Shown here in pieces: positions 22,525 through 30,136 of a stretch of 32,643 nucleotides of DNA (positions are counted from its first letter, which is position 1; each line of letters opens with the position of its first letter). The position numbers were made by a program, and so were the translations under genes. Source of the DNA: an uncultured bacterium (lineage in GTDB: Bacteria; JAAXHH01); NCBI GenBank assembly GCA_913051705.1, contig CAJXCW010000023.1, positions 1-32,643 of the forward strand, in the 5' to 3' direction. Under the pieces are notes generated by a model. That model ran no database searches. It saw only the letters and a list, made by a program, of their open reading frames with translations, and was not told where the DNA came from.

Positions 22525-23892
22525 TTAAAGTCTCACCCAGATCGCGTAGAAGGCAAAAACAGCCATGACCAGGGTGGCGATGGTCAGGAGAACAATAAAG
22601 GTGTTTGATGGGGCGATACCGACGTCTCGAGCCGTGGTTCGGCTGTAGTACAAGGCAGCCCAGCCGATGGCCGGCAGCAGGACGGTTTGCATTAAGCCTC
22701 CGATGATGACCATCATCACAGGAGCCGACCAGATGATGTAGAGCAACGCATACAACAACGGCAGGATGATGCTGATCGTTCGGATCATACGCTGCCGCAA
22801 TCGGGGGTCCTCATAGGAGGCCAGGCCAAGAACCCCGATGGCATCAGCCAGCATGCGCGACATACCGGCTATGGTCACAAAATAAGTGGAAAACAGAACC
22901 ACAAACGCACCGACACCGAATAGATAAAACGCCCATCCGCCTAACGTTTCCGTATACATGCTGGATAAGATCTGAACCGCATCAAACCCTTCCGGTATCA
23001 ATCCCTGTGTATGAAGGACGGTCGCTCCCAGAAAGAAGAAAGAGATGGTGGCTATGGTATACGTGGCCATGGACAGCCATACGTCTTTCTTCATCACGCC
23101 GATCCATCCGATGGCGCGCTGCCGCCAAGCTTCACTACCGTCATAGGCGCCCGTTGCACGGGCATATCCTTTTTCTAAACACCAATATGGATAAAGCAAT
23201 AGTTCCGTTGCGCCCACGCCGGTGATGCCGAATACGGCAAAGGCCGTCACCGCACCATTGGAAGGTAAAGCAAATTGTAATCCGTCGATAAGGACCTCCG
23301 GGGTAACAGCGTAAGGGGTCCAGAACAACATGATGGCGCTGCCCAGCGTGGTAAACGTGAACAATGCCACCAGAATCATAGTCGTTCGTTCTAACGCCGC
23401 ATAATGTCCAATCAACACAAGGGCCATACCCACGCCGGTAATGATGATCATCCAGAGCGTACCACTTATAAAAGGAAAAAGCAATTCCAGCGTTAGACCG
23501 ATGGCGCCCACAATACCACCGGTCTGCATGGTACTCCAGAAAATGAGGAACAGACATCCCCATACCAGCCAGGAAACACGCCATCGCGGTCCGGGCACCC
23601 GGTTGAAAGCTACGAAAGTGGTCTGCCCGGAGGCGATCGCATGACGACCTAACGCACTCTGCACCGGCACTTTTATCGCGCAACTGAGCAGGATAAGCCA
23701 GAGCACGACGAAGCCCACCTCAGCCCCCAGACGCGTTGTGGCAATGAGCTCACCCGATCCAACAATCGACCCGGTCAGAATTAATCCAGGGCCTAACTGT
23801 TTAATCGTCGCCCAACGTCCTTTGGGTGGTTCCTGAATATCTTCAGGATTTAAACGATAGGGGTCATCCGGATAAATTGATTGATCTGCCAT
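22525..23892 (-). CDS. Nramp-like divalent metal transporter family protein, non-canonical metal site
   Basis: The 455-residue product has about 11 membrane helices after a 30-residue hydrophilic start (MADQSIYPDDPYRLNPEDIQ). The first helix opens LGPGLILTGSIVGSGEL, which lines up with the Nramp start LGPG, but the metal-binding DPGN is replaced by VGSG. In the sixth helix the Nramp MPHN-like motif is also not present (GVGATELLLYPYW). So it belongs to the Nramp/LeuT-fold superfamily, but may carry another substrate than Mn or Fe. I chose the ATG at 23892, preceded by GTGAG; the frame could open at 23949. It lies downstream of the Trm112-like gene and upstream of the hydrolase on the same strand. 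Confidence 0.82.
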   Translation of the reverse strand: MADQSIYPDDPYRLNPEDIQEPPKGRWATIKQLGPGLILTGSIVGSGELIATTRLGAEVGFVVLWLILLSCAIKVPVQSALGRHAIASGQTTFVAFNRVPGPRWRVSWLVWGCLFLIFWSTMQTGGIVGAIGLTLELLFPFISGTLWMIIITGVGMALVLIGHYAALERTTMILVALFTFTTLGSAIMLFWTPYAVTPEVLIDGLQFALPSNGAVTAFAVFGITGVGATELLLYPYWCLEKGYARATGAYDGSEAWRQRAIGWIGVMKKDVWLSMATYTIATISFFFLGATVLHTQGLIPEGFDAVQILSSMYTETLGGWAFYLFGVGAFVVLFSTYFVTIAGMSRMLADAIGVLGLASYEDPRLRQRMIRTISIILPLLYALLYIIWSAPVMMVIIGGLMQTVLLPAIGWAALYYSRTTARDVGIAPSNTFIVLLTIATLVMAVFAFYAIWVRL

Positions 23893-23955
23893 ATAAATCT
23901 CACTGTAATGAGGCAATACCAGGCAGGAAACAGCGTACCACCTGCCCACCTGCTC

Positions 23956-24201
23956 TTATAGCGGTATCGCTTCATCAATCAACATAATGGGAATCTCATC
24001 CCGTATCGGATACATATATTTTCCGTCTGCACGCACCAGGCCGCCGTCGATGGACTCGCTGATCTCTTCACCACCTCGGTTTTTAAGCCCACCGGCTTTT
24101 ATTTTTTCATTTATCGAATCAATAAGTGATTGGTCAGCCAGCGAAACATCCTCTTTTGTTTCCGGACAGGCCAGAATGTCAAGTAGTTCCTGGTCGATCA
24201 T
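23956..24201 (-). CDS. Trm112-family small protein
   Basis: The 81-residue product begins MIDQELLDILACPETKEDV and ends YPIRDEIPIMLIDEAIPL, the start and end pattern of Trm112/YcaR proteins. In eukaryotes and archaea Trm112 activates methyltransferases; bacterial members are small zinc-ribbon-like proteins of unclear role. Only one Cys of the usual CPxC pair is present (CPETK), so metal binding is probably lost. GGAGG lies five bases before the ATG at 24201; an ATG at 24282 would add a tail encoded by a simple repeat. Sixty-three bases separate it from the transporter gene. Confidence 0.87.
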   Translation of the reverse strand: MIDQELLDILACPETKEDVSLADQSLIDSINEKIKAGGLKNRGGEEISESIDGGLVRADGKYMYPIRDEIPIMLIDEAIPL

Positions 24202-24425
24202 AACAACCTCCTGTGGCTCCATTTCCGATTGCGGGTTGCGGATTGCGGATTTTAAAAACGATCCGTATTTTCTATATGCCAAACTATAGCTTGAGCTATG
24301 CTATTGTGCAAGATATTTCTACTGTGGCATCGATATACGGAACCTCAACTCTTTAAAGACTGTTATGTAAGATAAACATCTAATAATCTGAAATCCGAAA
24401 TCCGAAATTGTAAAAGGGGTTTTCC

Positions 24426-25316
24426 ATGACGATAACCGAATTAATCAGATTACGATGGCCTTTGATCTTGGCAGGTTTGGTCTTCATGTTGGGTTTATGG
24501 ACGGCGGCCACAGCAGATCAGGGTTGGTTGCGTAAGGGCCCCGATATGGATGGGTTTCAGCAGATCATTCCCCGGGACGCTATTTCGTCTATCGACCGAC
24601 CGGAATTCAAGTCGGCGGCACAGGCTCGTATTCCGGATTCAGCATGGATTTTGGGCTTTGAGATGGACGGGCTGGCCTATGCCTATGACCTGAATCTCCT
24701 GAACACGCATGAGATCGTTAACCATACCGTGGGAGATCAACCCATTGCGGCTGTATGGTGACCATTGGCCCAGACGGCTGTAGTCTACAGTCGTGAAATC
24801 GATGACAAAACCTATACATTTGAAGCCAGCGGCGCCCTGCTCAACGCCAGTCTGGTCATGCAGGATAAGGAAACCGACTCTTACTGGTCTATTATGACCG
24901 AAGAAGCGGTGTATGGTGAAGCGAAAGGAAAGAAATTGGAGCTATTGCCCGGAGCAACCAAAACAACCTGGGGGATATGGAAAATAAAGCACCCGAATTC
25001 ACTTGTCCTGTCCTATGGCGGACGGGAACATGCCCCCGCCGATTCTTACCTGTCTTATTTCAGATCGAACCGTGGGTTTCGAGGCATTCAAACGAAAGAT
25101 GACCGTCTGGCGAATAAAGAGATGATTTACAGCTTTCATAGGAGCGGAGCGCCTCAAGCGATTCCTCACAAGAGTTTTATCGACGGTGGTGTGGTGCGCA
25201 TCAAGGACAGAGCACTCTTTTTATATCGTGAGGAACAAGATTCGTTCTATCAGGCGACCACATCATGGAAGCCCGCTAACCGTAGAGACGAAATACATGA
25301 GGTCTCTGTGGTGTAA
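24426..25316 (+). CDS. DUF3179 protein with an in-frame TGA: candidate selenoprotein
   Basis: Codons 1-111 encode a signal-like helix (about 12-28), the RDAISSIDRPEFKSA block and HEIVNHTVGDQPIAAVW. A TGA at 24759-24761 (codon 112) follows. The frame then stays open for 184 codons and continues the same family: PLAQTAVVYSREIDDKTYTF, SGALLNASLVMQDKETDSYWS, KLELLPG and TTWGIWKIKHPNSLVLS. In DUF3179 proteins I know, the segment reads VxVTxCPLCxxAVVF, so the TGA falls on the first conserved Cys, and the second Cys is Ala here. A hairpin with bSECIS-like geometry starts 12 nt after the TGA. The full product would be 296 residues with Sec112. AAAGGGG lies upstream of the ATG. The role of the family is unknown. 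A plain nonsense mutation is the alternative. Confidence 0.8.
24774..24794 (+). promoter_or_regulatory. Candidate bacterial SECIS hairpin
   Basis: ACGGCTGTA (24774-24782) pairs with TACAGTCGT (24786-24794) over nine pairs (one G-U) with loop GTC. The loop begins 21 nt after the TGA and its first base is G, within the spacing (about 16-37 nt) and loop rules reported for bacterial SECIS elements. It is in coding sequence, as bacterial elements are. Confidence 0.7.
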
Positions 25317-25327
25317 GATCAAACAAA

Positions 25328-25357
25328 ACAGCCCCTGGAATATCCACCAGGGGCTGT
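25328..25357. terminator. Strong GC-rich hairpin after the DUF3179 gene
   Basis: ACAGCCCCTGG (25328-25338) pairs perfectly with CCAGGGGCTGT (25347-25357) around an 8-nt loop. It begins 12 bases after the stop. The plus side lacks a clean T-run; on the minus strand TTTTGTTTG follows. It probably ends transcription in at least one direction. Confidence 0.7.
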
Positions 25358-25381
25358 ATCATTATCATCTTGAATTTTTGA

Positions 25382-25458
25382 TATTGGAACGGTCGACCAG
25401 GTGCAGCGTCTGGGAAGGCTTTGTAATACCTCGCCGCACCCGGCCGACCGTTCCAATA
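25382..25458. repeat. 77-nt structured inverted-repeat element
   Basis: TATTGGAACGGTCG (25382-25395) pairs with CGACCGTTCCAATA (25445-25458), followed inward by CC/GG and GGTGC/GCACC, with only two single A-C mismatches. That is 21 pairs around a 31-nt loop. It may be a MITE-like element or a structured RNA. The remaining sequence up to 25693 shows no gene or clear signal beyond an AT-rich upstream region of the next gene. Confidence 0.75.
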
Positions 25459-25693
25459 GGGTGTCTGTAAAGAGGATTTGTAGACAATAGTCATGCGTTA
25501 CAGTATCCGTATATATCTACGCTTTCGGCGTTAAAAAGTTCCATGGTATGGTCCCGGTTTCGTCAAGTGATGTAATATAGAAAAAGATTGACTTTGTTCA
25601 TGCCCATTTTGCATTATACACCTTTGATTTATGATGGTAACACCCGGATAGCAGAGCGAAATAAAGGCGTTGAATTATAGGATGAGGTAGGTG

Positions 25694-26728
25694 ATGGCAA
25701 ATCGTTTGACAACGTTAATCGGTAACATGACGTTGCTCACTGTGTTTATCGTATTGACGATGGGATTTTGTGAAATCGCAGTCAGAATATTATGTAAGGC
25801 CTATATTTTTTATGATATCGAAATGTGGCGTTATGCCGTAGATCTGAAACAACCCAGTAAAAGCGCCGAACTTTCTCATGAACATCGTCCGGGCGCATCT
25901 GGATATTTCATGGGAGTGGATGTCGCTATCAACTCAAAGGGCCTAAGGGATACCGAATACACGTATGAAAAACCGGATTCGACTTTCCGGATTTTGCTTC
26001 TTGGTGATTCGATCCCCTTGGGGTGGGGAGTTCGGCAGGGACATATTTACGCTGATGTGCTGGAAAAGCAGTTGAATCATAATTTAAATTTGCCCCGGTA
26101 CAAGCGGTTTGAAGTGATTAATGCCGGCGTTGGTAATTATAATACGGAGCATGAGCTGTATTATTTAGAGTCGGAGGGACTAAAATATCATCCCGATATG
26201 GTGATGATCTGTTTCTTTATTAATGATGGAGAGATTATTAAACACCGTGAATCCATCAGTTTTCTGGATCGAAATTCATATTTATGGACGATGATGAAAG
26301 GTCGTCTGGATATGATGGCACGGATGATGTCCGTAGAAAAGGATTATGTTGATTTCTACAATGATTTGTACATACCCGGCAGCCCGGAGCGCACTGCTTT
26401 TGATCTTGCGTTTAATCAAATACTCCAAAATTGCCGGCGGATTCAAATAGACCCTTTTGTGGTTCTCTATCCAGAATTACATGTCACCGATGAGACCTCC
26501 TATCCATTTAAAAAAGTACATCAACTTGTCCGGGACCTATCCGCTGCGTATGAGGCGCCTGTAGTCGATCTGCTCCCCATTTATCAGGGAGAAATACCGG
26601 AATCCCTTTGGGTCGCCCCCGACGACGCCCATCCCAATGCCCGAGCGCATAATATGGCTGCGGACGCCATTTATCAACATCTGGCATCCTATATCCAACG
26701 GTCAACAACTGAGGCAATATCCGACTGA
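25694..26728 (+). CDS. Membrane-anchored SGNH/GDSL hydrolase-like protein (first of tandem pair)
   Basis: The 344-residue product has an N-terminal membrane helix (about 8-35), then the SGNH blocks: LLLGDSIPLGWG with Ser at 106, NAGVGNYNTEHE (the Gly/Asn blocks), and PDDAHPNARAHN with the catalytic Asp/His near the C-terminus. GLRDTEYTYEKPDSTFRI precedes the GDS block, a lead-in shared with the next gene. Such anchored SGNH proteins often act as acyl-esterases or acetyl-transfer partners in envelope polysaccharide synthesis; that role is inference. The ATG at 25694 has GAGG six bases upstream; a GTG directly before it is also possible. The next gene follows after 45 nt. Confidence 0.83.
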   Translation: MANRLTTLIGNMTLLTVFIVLTMGFCEIAVRILCKAYIFYDIEMWRYAVDLKQPSKSAELSHEHRPGASGYFMGVDVAINSKGLRDTEYTYEKPDSTFRILLLGDSIPLGWGVRQGHIYADVLEKQLNHNLNLPRYKRFEVINAGVGNYNTEHELYYLESEGLKYHPDMVMICFFINDGEIIKHRESISFLDRNSYLWTMMKGRLDMMARMMSVEKDYVDFYNDLYIPGSPERTAFDLAFNQILQNCRRIQIDPFVVLYPELHVTDETSYPFKKVHQLVRDLSAAYEAPVVDLLPIYQGEIPESLWVAPDDAHPNARAHNMAADAIYQHLASYIQRSTTEAISD

Positions 26729-26773
26729 TACATTTTTTTATTGTCCAGAACAAAGAATAACAGGATACTAATT

Positions 26774-28030
26774 ATGTCGGTATGGACGAAACGTTTGTCG
26801 GCCCTGAGTATTAATATCTTACTTCTGGCCGGGATTATGGTTTTCATGTTGCTCTTGATGGAGGGGGGCGCGCGCCTGTTCGGTGTCAATAAAGTATATG
26901 GTTTTCACCAGTTCATTCAACCCTCACGGGTACTCCATAACGAGCTGATCCCCAACGCCGTCTCCCGGTATATATCCGAACAGGGTGAGTTTGATGTAGA
27001 TATTCGTATTAACAGCATGGGATTACGGGATCAGGAATATACGCTGGATAAACCGGAAGGCGTTTACCGTATCCTGGTGCTGGGAGACTCTCCAGTGGTC
27101 GGTATCGAAGTCCCTGGCGAGGAGACGTTCCCGAACCAAATGGAGCAATTATTAAATCAAGATAATCCCGGCCGGTTTGAAGTACTCAACGGAGGGATGC
27201 AAGGCTATTCGCCGATTTTATATTATCTGTTTCTAAAAGAAAAGGGATTGGACTTCAATCCGGATCTGGTTCTGATAAATTTCAGTGTAACTGATGTGAC
27301 AGATGACTATGATCATGCCAAACGTGCCAGGTTTGATGAGGAAGGGATGCCTGTTTCTGTAACAAAGGATGTGCAGCTTGAGGATCAGGTGTCTTATGTG
27401 CCTTTTAAGCAGTTTTTACGGAATAACTCCGTGTTGTACCATTTCATTCGGGATCGATATCATCGGTTTCAATACGAGATGAAAACCGAAGAAGCAAAGA
27501 TCATTGGGGATGGACAGACTACAAACGCACCGGCAAATAGTGAGGATAGCGAGATAGACCTTGCCCTCGCGACGCATCTGGCTCATCTCGCGGGGAAAGA
27601 TCTACGGGAAGATTTTTTTGCTATATTTAATGAGACATTTTTACCTGAAGAAGAATCGGCCTGGCAGCAGACGTTGGTCTGGCTGCGAGGCATCCACCAA
27701 CTCTGCCTCCAGAATGGGATAGCCATATCACTTATTCCCGTTCCCCAGCCTAATCAGGTCAGTACAGAAGAATGGAAAGAGGGCAAGCAGTTGTGGGGGT
27801 TCGATGCGGATCATATGATTACCTCTCCGCATTTCCAGGGTCGTTTGCAAGCCTTTTGTGAACAAGAACGTATTCCTTTTATAAACCCCTTGCCTCGATT
27901 TCGGGAGGTAAGTCTTCAAAAGCAACTCTTCTATCCCTATGATGGGCATTTCAACAAGGAAGGTCATCGGGTGATGGCCGAACATATCCTGGATGCATTG
28001 ACAACCCGGCAAATTTTTCCACAGAACTAA
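26774..28030 (+). CDS. Membrane-anchored SGNH/GDSL hydrolase-like protein (second of tandem pair)
   Basis: The 418-residue product repeats the plan of its neighbour: membrane helix at about 10-30, GLRDQEYTLDKPEGVYRILVLGDSPVVG (Ser106), NGGMQGYSP and a C-terminal YDGHFNKEGHRVMAE with Asp and His. It is longer because of an insert of about 80 residues (near 200-290) rich in charged residues. The two genes are probably an old tandem duplication, since only the framework is conserved. AGGA lies eight bases before the ATG at 26774; an upstream TTG at 26741 is less likely. Possible partners such as an MBOAT acyltransferase are not in the window. Confidence 0.82.
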   Translation: MSVWTKRLSALSINILLLAGIMVFMLLLMEGGARLFGVNKVYGFHQFIQPSRVLHNELIPNAVSRYISEQGEFDVDIRINSMGLRDQEYTLDKPEGVYRILVLGDSPVVGIEVPGEETFPNQMEQLLNQDNPGRFEVLNGGMQGYSPILYYLFLKEKGLDFNPDLVLINFSVTDVTDDYDHAKRARFDEEGMPVSVTKDVQLEDQVSYVPFKQFLRNNSVLYHFIRDRYHRFQYEMKTEEAKIIGDGQTTNAPANSEDSEIDLALATHLAHLAGKDLREDFFAIFNETFLPEEESAWQQTLVWLRGIHQLCLQNGIAISLIPVPQPNQVSTEEWKEGKQLWGFDADHMITSPHFQGRLQAFCEQERIPFINPLPRFREVSLQKQLFYPYDGHFNKEGHRVMAEHILDALTTRQIFPQN

Positions 28031-28060
28031 GATGCCGGAATGAAATGGAGGAGATGGGCT

Positions 28061-28219
28061 ATGCCTCGGTTGAACAAACCAAAAGATCCGGATAAAAAAA
28101 CAGCGGAAGACCAGTTGCAATCCGTTACCTTTGCTGCCAGAGGCGACAGAAACGCTTATCCAGGCCTATTGGAAGAAAGAAAGATCGTTCTGGCAGCGCC
28201 TGGCAAAAATCTGAAATAA
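28061..28219 (+). CDS. Very small hypothetical ORF after the SGNH pair
   Basis: A 52-codon frame (MPRLNKPKDPDKKTAEDQLQ...) starts behind GGAGGAGATGG, a good ribosome site. In its second half another frame reads LPEATETLIQAYWKKERSFW and QRLAKI before a stop at 28212, which looks more protein-like, so a one-base shift may have joined or split the gene. I recognise no family. It could be a small basic protein of the SGNH operon or a chance ORF. Confidence 0.35.
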   Translation: MPRLNKPKDPDKKTAEDQLQSVTFAARGDRNAYPGLLEERKIVLAAPGKNLK

Positions 28220-28278
28220 ATACTTTGTTAACACGTTCGTCATTGAGTCCGAGGTTGGATCGGGGTGACCCTTTTTTA

Positions 28279-28360
28279 AATGAACGCCTCTTCGAGGCAT
28301 TATTAGAACACGCTCCGCTTTGCTCGCTGTGCTTTTTGTTGATTTGTTGATTGAAATGCT
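28279..28360 (-). repeat. 82-nt dispersed repeat, copy B
   Basis: This is the reverse-oriented partner of 15782-15863, differing at two positions. The hairpin AACGCCTC-TTC-GAGGCATT sits at about 28283-28301. It lies between the tiny ORF and the PIG-L gene, again in non-coding DNA, and is followed directly by the GCCTACC-type repeat. Confidence 0.88.
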
Positions 28361-28390
28361 TACTGCCTACCGCCTACCTACTGCCTACTT
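28361..28390. repeat. Dispersed GCGGTAGGC-type intergenic repeat, copy 2
   Basis: TACTGCCTACCGCCTACCTA and the following bases are the reverse complement of the iterated motif at 14146-14170. It abuts copy B of the 82-nt repeat. Confidence 0.7.
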
Positions 28391-28406
28391 GTCCACCTGT
28401 AGCTCT

Positions 28407-29123
28407 TCACTGCCCTACCATACGACAAAACCCTTCCGCATATATACAAGTTTTCATATTAGCGGTCGTTTTTGCTTCCAGACCACGATATCGTGCAAGA
28501 ATAGCATAATTATCAGGTAACTGCGACTGAGAGGCCAGATGTCGTAATGCCTCCATTTTACGTTCGTATACAGAGGTAATATCTACATACAGGTCCGGTA
28601 GATACCTGGTAACCGGCGCTGTACCGAGCGTGGCCTCATAACACACGATATCCGGTTCTTCACACCAGTTGTGATCGGTCTTAACCCCCGGAGCATCACA
28701 ATATCTACAAGCCCATATAACAGCTTTCGTAGTCTCTACATGATCCGGATGAAGAACATCATTATGCCAGTGGGTAAGAACCAGATCAGGCTGAAATGAA
28801 CGAACGGCATCCGTAATCTGAAGGCGGCGATCCGTATCGAAAATCAGCGGACTGTCCCCGAAATCGAAGCATCGAATTTCGGCCCCGAGTGTACCTGCCG
28901 CCCCTTGCATTTCCTGCCAGCGTATTTTCTTGATTTCATCCAATGGAGGGGGTTCTGATCGGGCGTATATCCCCGGTGATTCACAACGTTCCCCATAAGT
29001 CATATCATAAACCAGGACCTCCCCACCGAGGTCAACCAAACGGGCAATCGTACCCCCTGCCCGAGAACAGAAATCAGCCGCGTGTGCGCTGAATACCATA
29101 ACACGTCGTCCTTCATGAAGCAT
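28407..29123 (-). CDS. PIG-L family protein, GalB (4-oxalomesaconate hydratase)-like
   Basis: The 238-residue product has the PIG-L/LmbE fold: VMVFSAHAADFCSRAGG at about 8-24, HWHNDVLHPDHVETT near the middle with the zinc His, and DITSVYERKMEALR late. PIG-L deacetylases have HPDD at the first site; here it is HAAD, which keeps the zinc Asp but loses the catalytic Asp. The SAHxADFxxRAGG form is that of GalB from Pseudomonas, a hydratase, so deacetylation is unlikely. The ATG at 29123 has GGAG nine bases upstream. It is the last gene of a PhyH-PfkB-PIG-L run, 28 nt after the kinase gene. Confidence 0.82.
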   Translation of the reverse strand: MLHEGRRVMVFSAHAADFCSRAGGTIARLVDLGGEVLVYDMTYGERCESPGIYARSEPPPLDEIKKIRWQEMQGAAGTLGAEIRCFDFGDSPLIFDTDRRLQITDAVRSFQPDLVLTHWHNDVLHPDHVETTKAVIWACRYCDAPGVKTDHNWCEEPDIVCYEATLGTAPVTRYLPDLYVDITSVYERKMEALRHLASQSQLPDNYAILARYRGLEAKTTANMKTCIYAEGFCRMVGQ

Positions 29124-29151
29124 AGTGCGCTCTCCTTTGCCGTTAATCCAT

Positions 29152-30105
29152 CTACCTGAACTGTTGGGTATTATTTCCATGCAGAAATTCCAGGGCTTCA
29201 TCAAGGGTGGGAATCCCGATCCGCCCACCTATCCTGGTGCATTTCATGGCCGCAACAGCAGACGCGAATTCAGTTGTTTTTTCTAGAGGCCAGTCCTGAA
29301 TAAGGCCGTAAATAAAAGCCCCATGATACACATCCCCGGCGCCTGTAGTATCCACCACATCCACCTGAAAGGCCGGGGCGCATATCACTTCATCCTCTGA
29401 GAAACAGATACTGCCCCTGTCACCCAATGTTACCGTGACTATTTCAGCGCCATATAAACGCAGTTTTTCAATCATATCTTCTGGTTTATCCATACCCGTG
29501 AATCGGCGTGCAAATCCTTCTGAGGTGATGAGAATATCCGTCATTCCCATTAATTGACTGATTTCGGCGTCATCAGCAAGGACATCCGCATCCAGAACGA
29601 CCTTTACCCCGTTTTTGCGCGCTGTAAAAGCGGCTGCCAGCGCAGCCTGTCGAGAGGTCCCGTCCAGATGTAGATATCGGACGGAATCGAGGAGGCATGG
29701 AGGTATCTCTGACGGCTCTAATTCACACAGGGAGAGATCACCGGCCAGAATAGTCCGTTTTCCTGAACGCTGATCAATGATGACCATACTGGCAATCGAG
29801 GTCGCATCAGGGTCGATCACCAGATGCCGCGTATCGACCCCATATTGTTCAAGCTCCTCCCGGATCATCCGACCCGCATGATCGTCCCCGACCTTACCCA
29901 GATAGACCGTTGATGCGCCCAGTTTAGACAGAGCGACCAGCGCCGTCGCTACCTCACCACCGCCTTGCTGGCTTGAGGTGACCATCCTGATTTCGTCATC
30001 CAGATCCGGCATCCGTGGGACCACGCAGAGAAAGTCCAGACAGGCACAACCGAGACCGAGGACGTCAAAGGTTGAAGATGGCAGATCGGGGGTTGGTTGA
30101 TTCAT
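29152..30105 (-). CDS. PfkB-family carbohydrate kinase
   Basis: The 317-residue product phosphorylates a sugar, nucleoside or similar alcohol with ATP. It shows LGLGCACLDFLCVVPRMP at the start, SQQGGGEVATALVALSKLG (about 45-63, the substrate-binding GG), and the catalytic signature DTTGAGD at 252-258 with base D258. Ribokinase-like length and order are complete. The start ATG at 30105 lacks a ribosome site and follows a run of ACTCA(C/T)-type short repeats (about 30107-30131), so translation may depend on the upstream PhyH gene 31 nt away. Its substrate cannot be named. Confidence 0.9.
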   Translation of the reverse strand: MNQPTPDLPSSTFDVLGLGCACLDFLCVVPRMPDLDDEIRMVTSSQQGGGEVATALVALSKLGASTVYLGKVGDDHAGRMIREELEQYGVDTRHLVIDPDATSIASMVIIDQRSGKRTILAGDLSLCELEPSEIPPCLLDSVRYLHLDGTSRQAALAAAFTARKNGVKVVLDADVLADDAEISQLMGMTDILITSEGFARRFTGMDKPEDMIEKLRLYGAEIVTVTLGDRGSICFSEDEVICAPAFQVDVVDTTGAGDVYHGAFIYGLIQDWPLEKTTEFASAVAAMKCTRIGGRIGIPTLDEALEFLHGNNTQQFR

Positions 30106-30136
30106 GGGTGAGTTGGTGAGTTGATGAGTTGTTTTT

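Noticed and set aside
25276-25494. Minus-strand ORF of 72 codons covering the 77-nt palindrome
   Set aside because: It has no ribosome site, no family match and overlaps two hairpins and the end of the DUF3179 gene.
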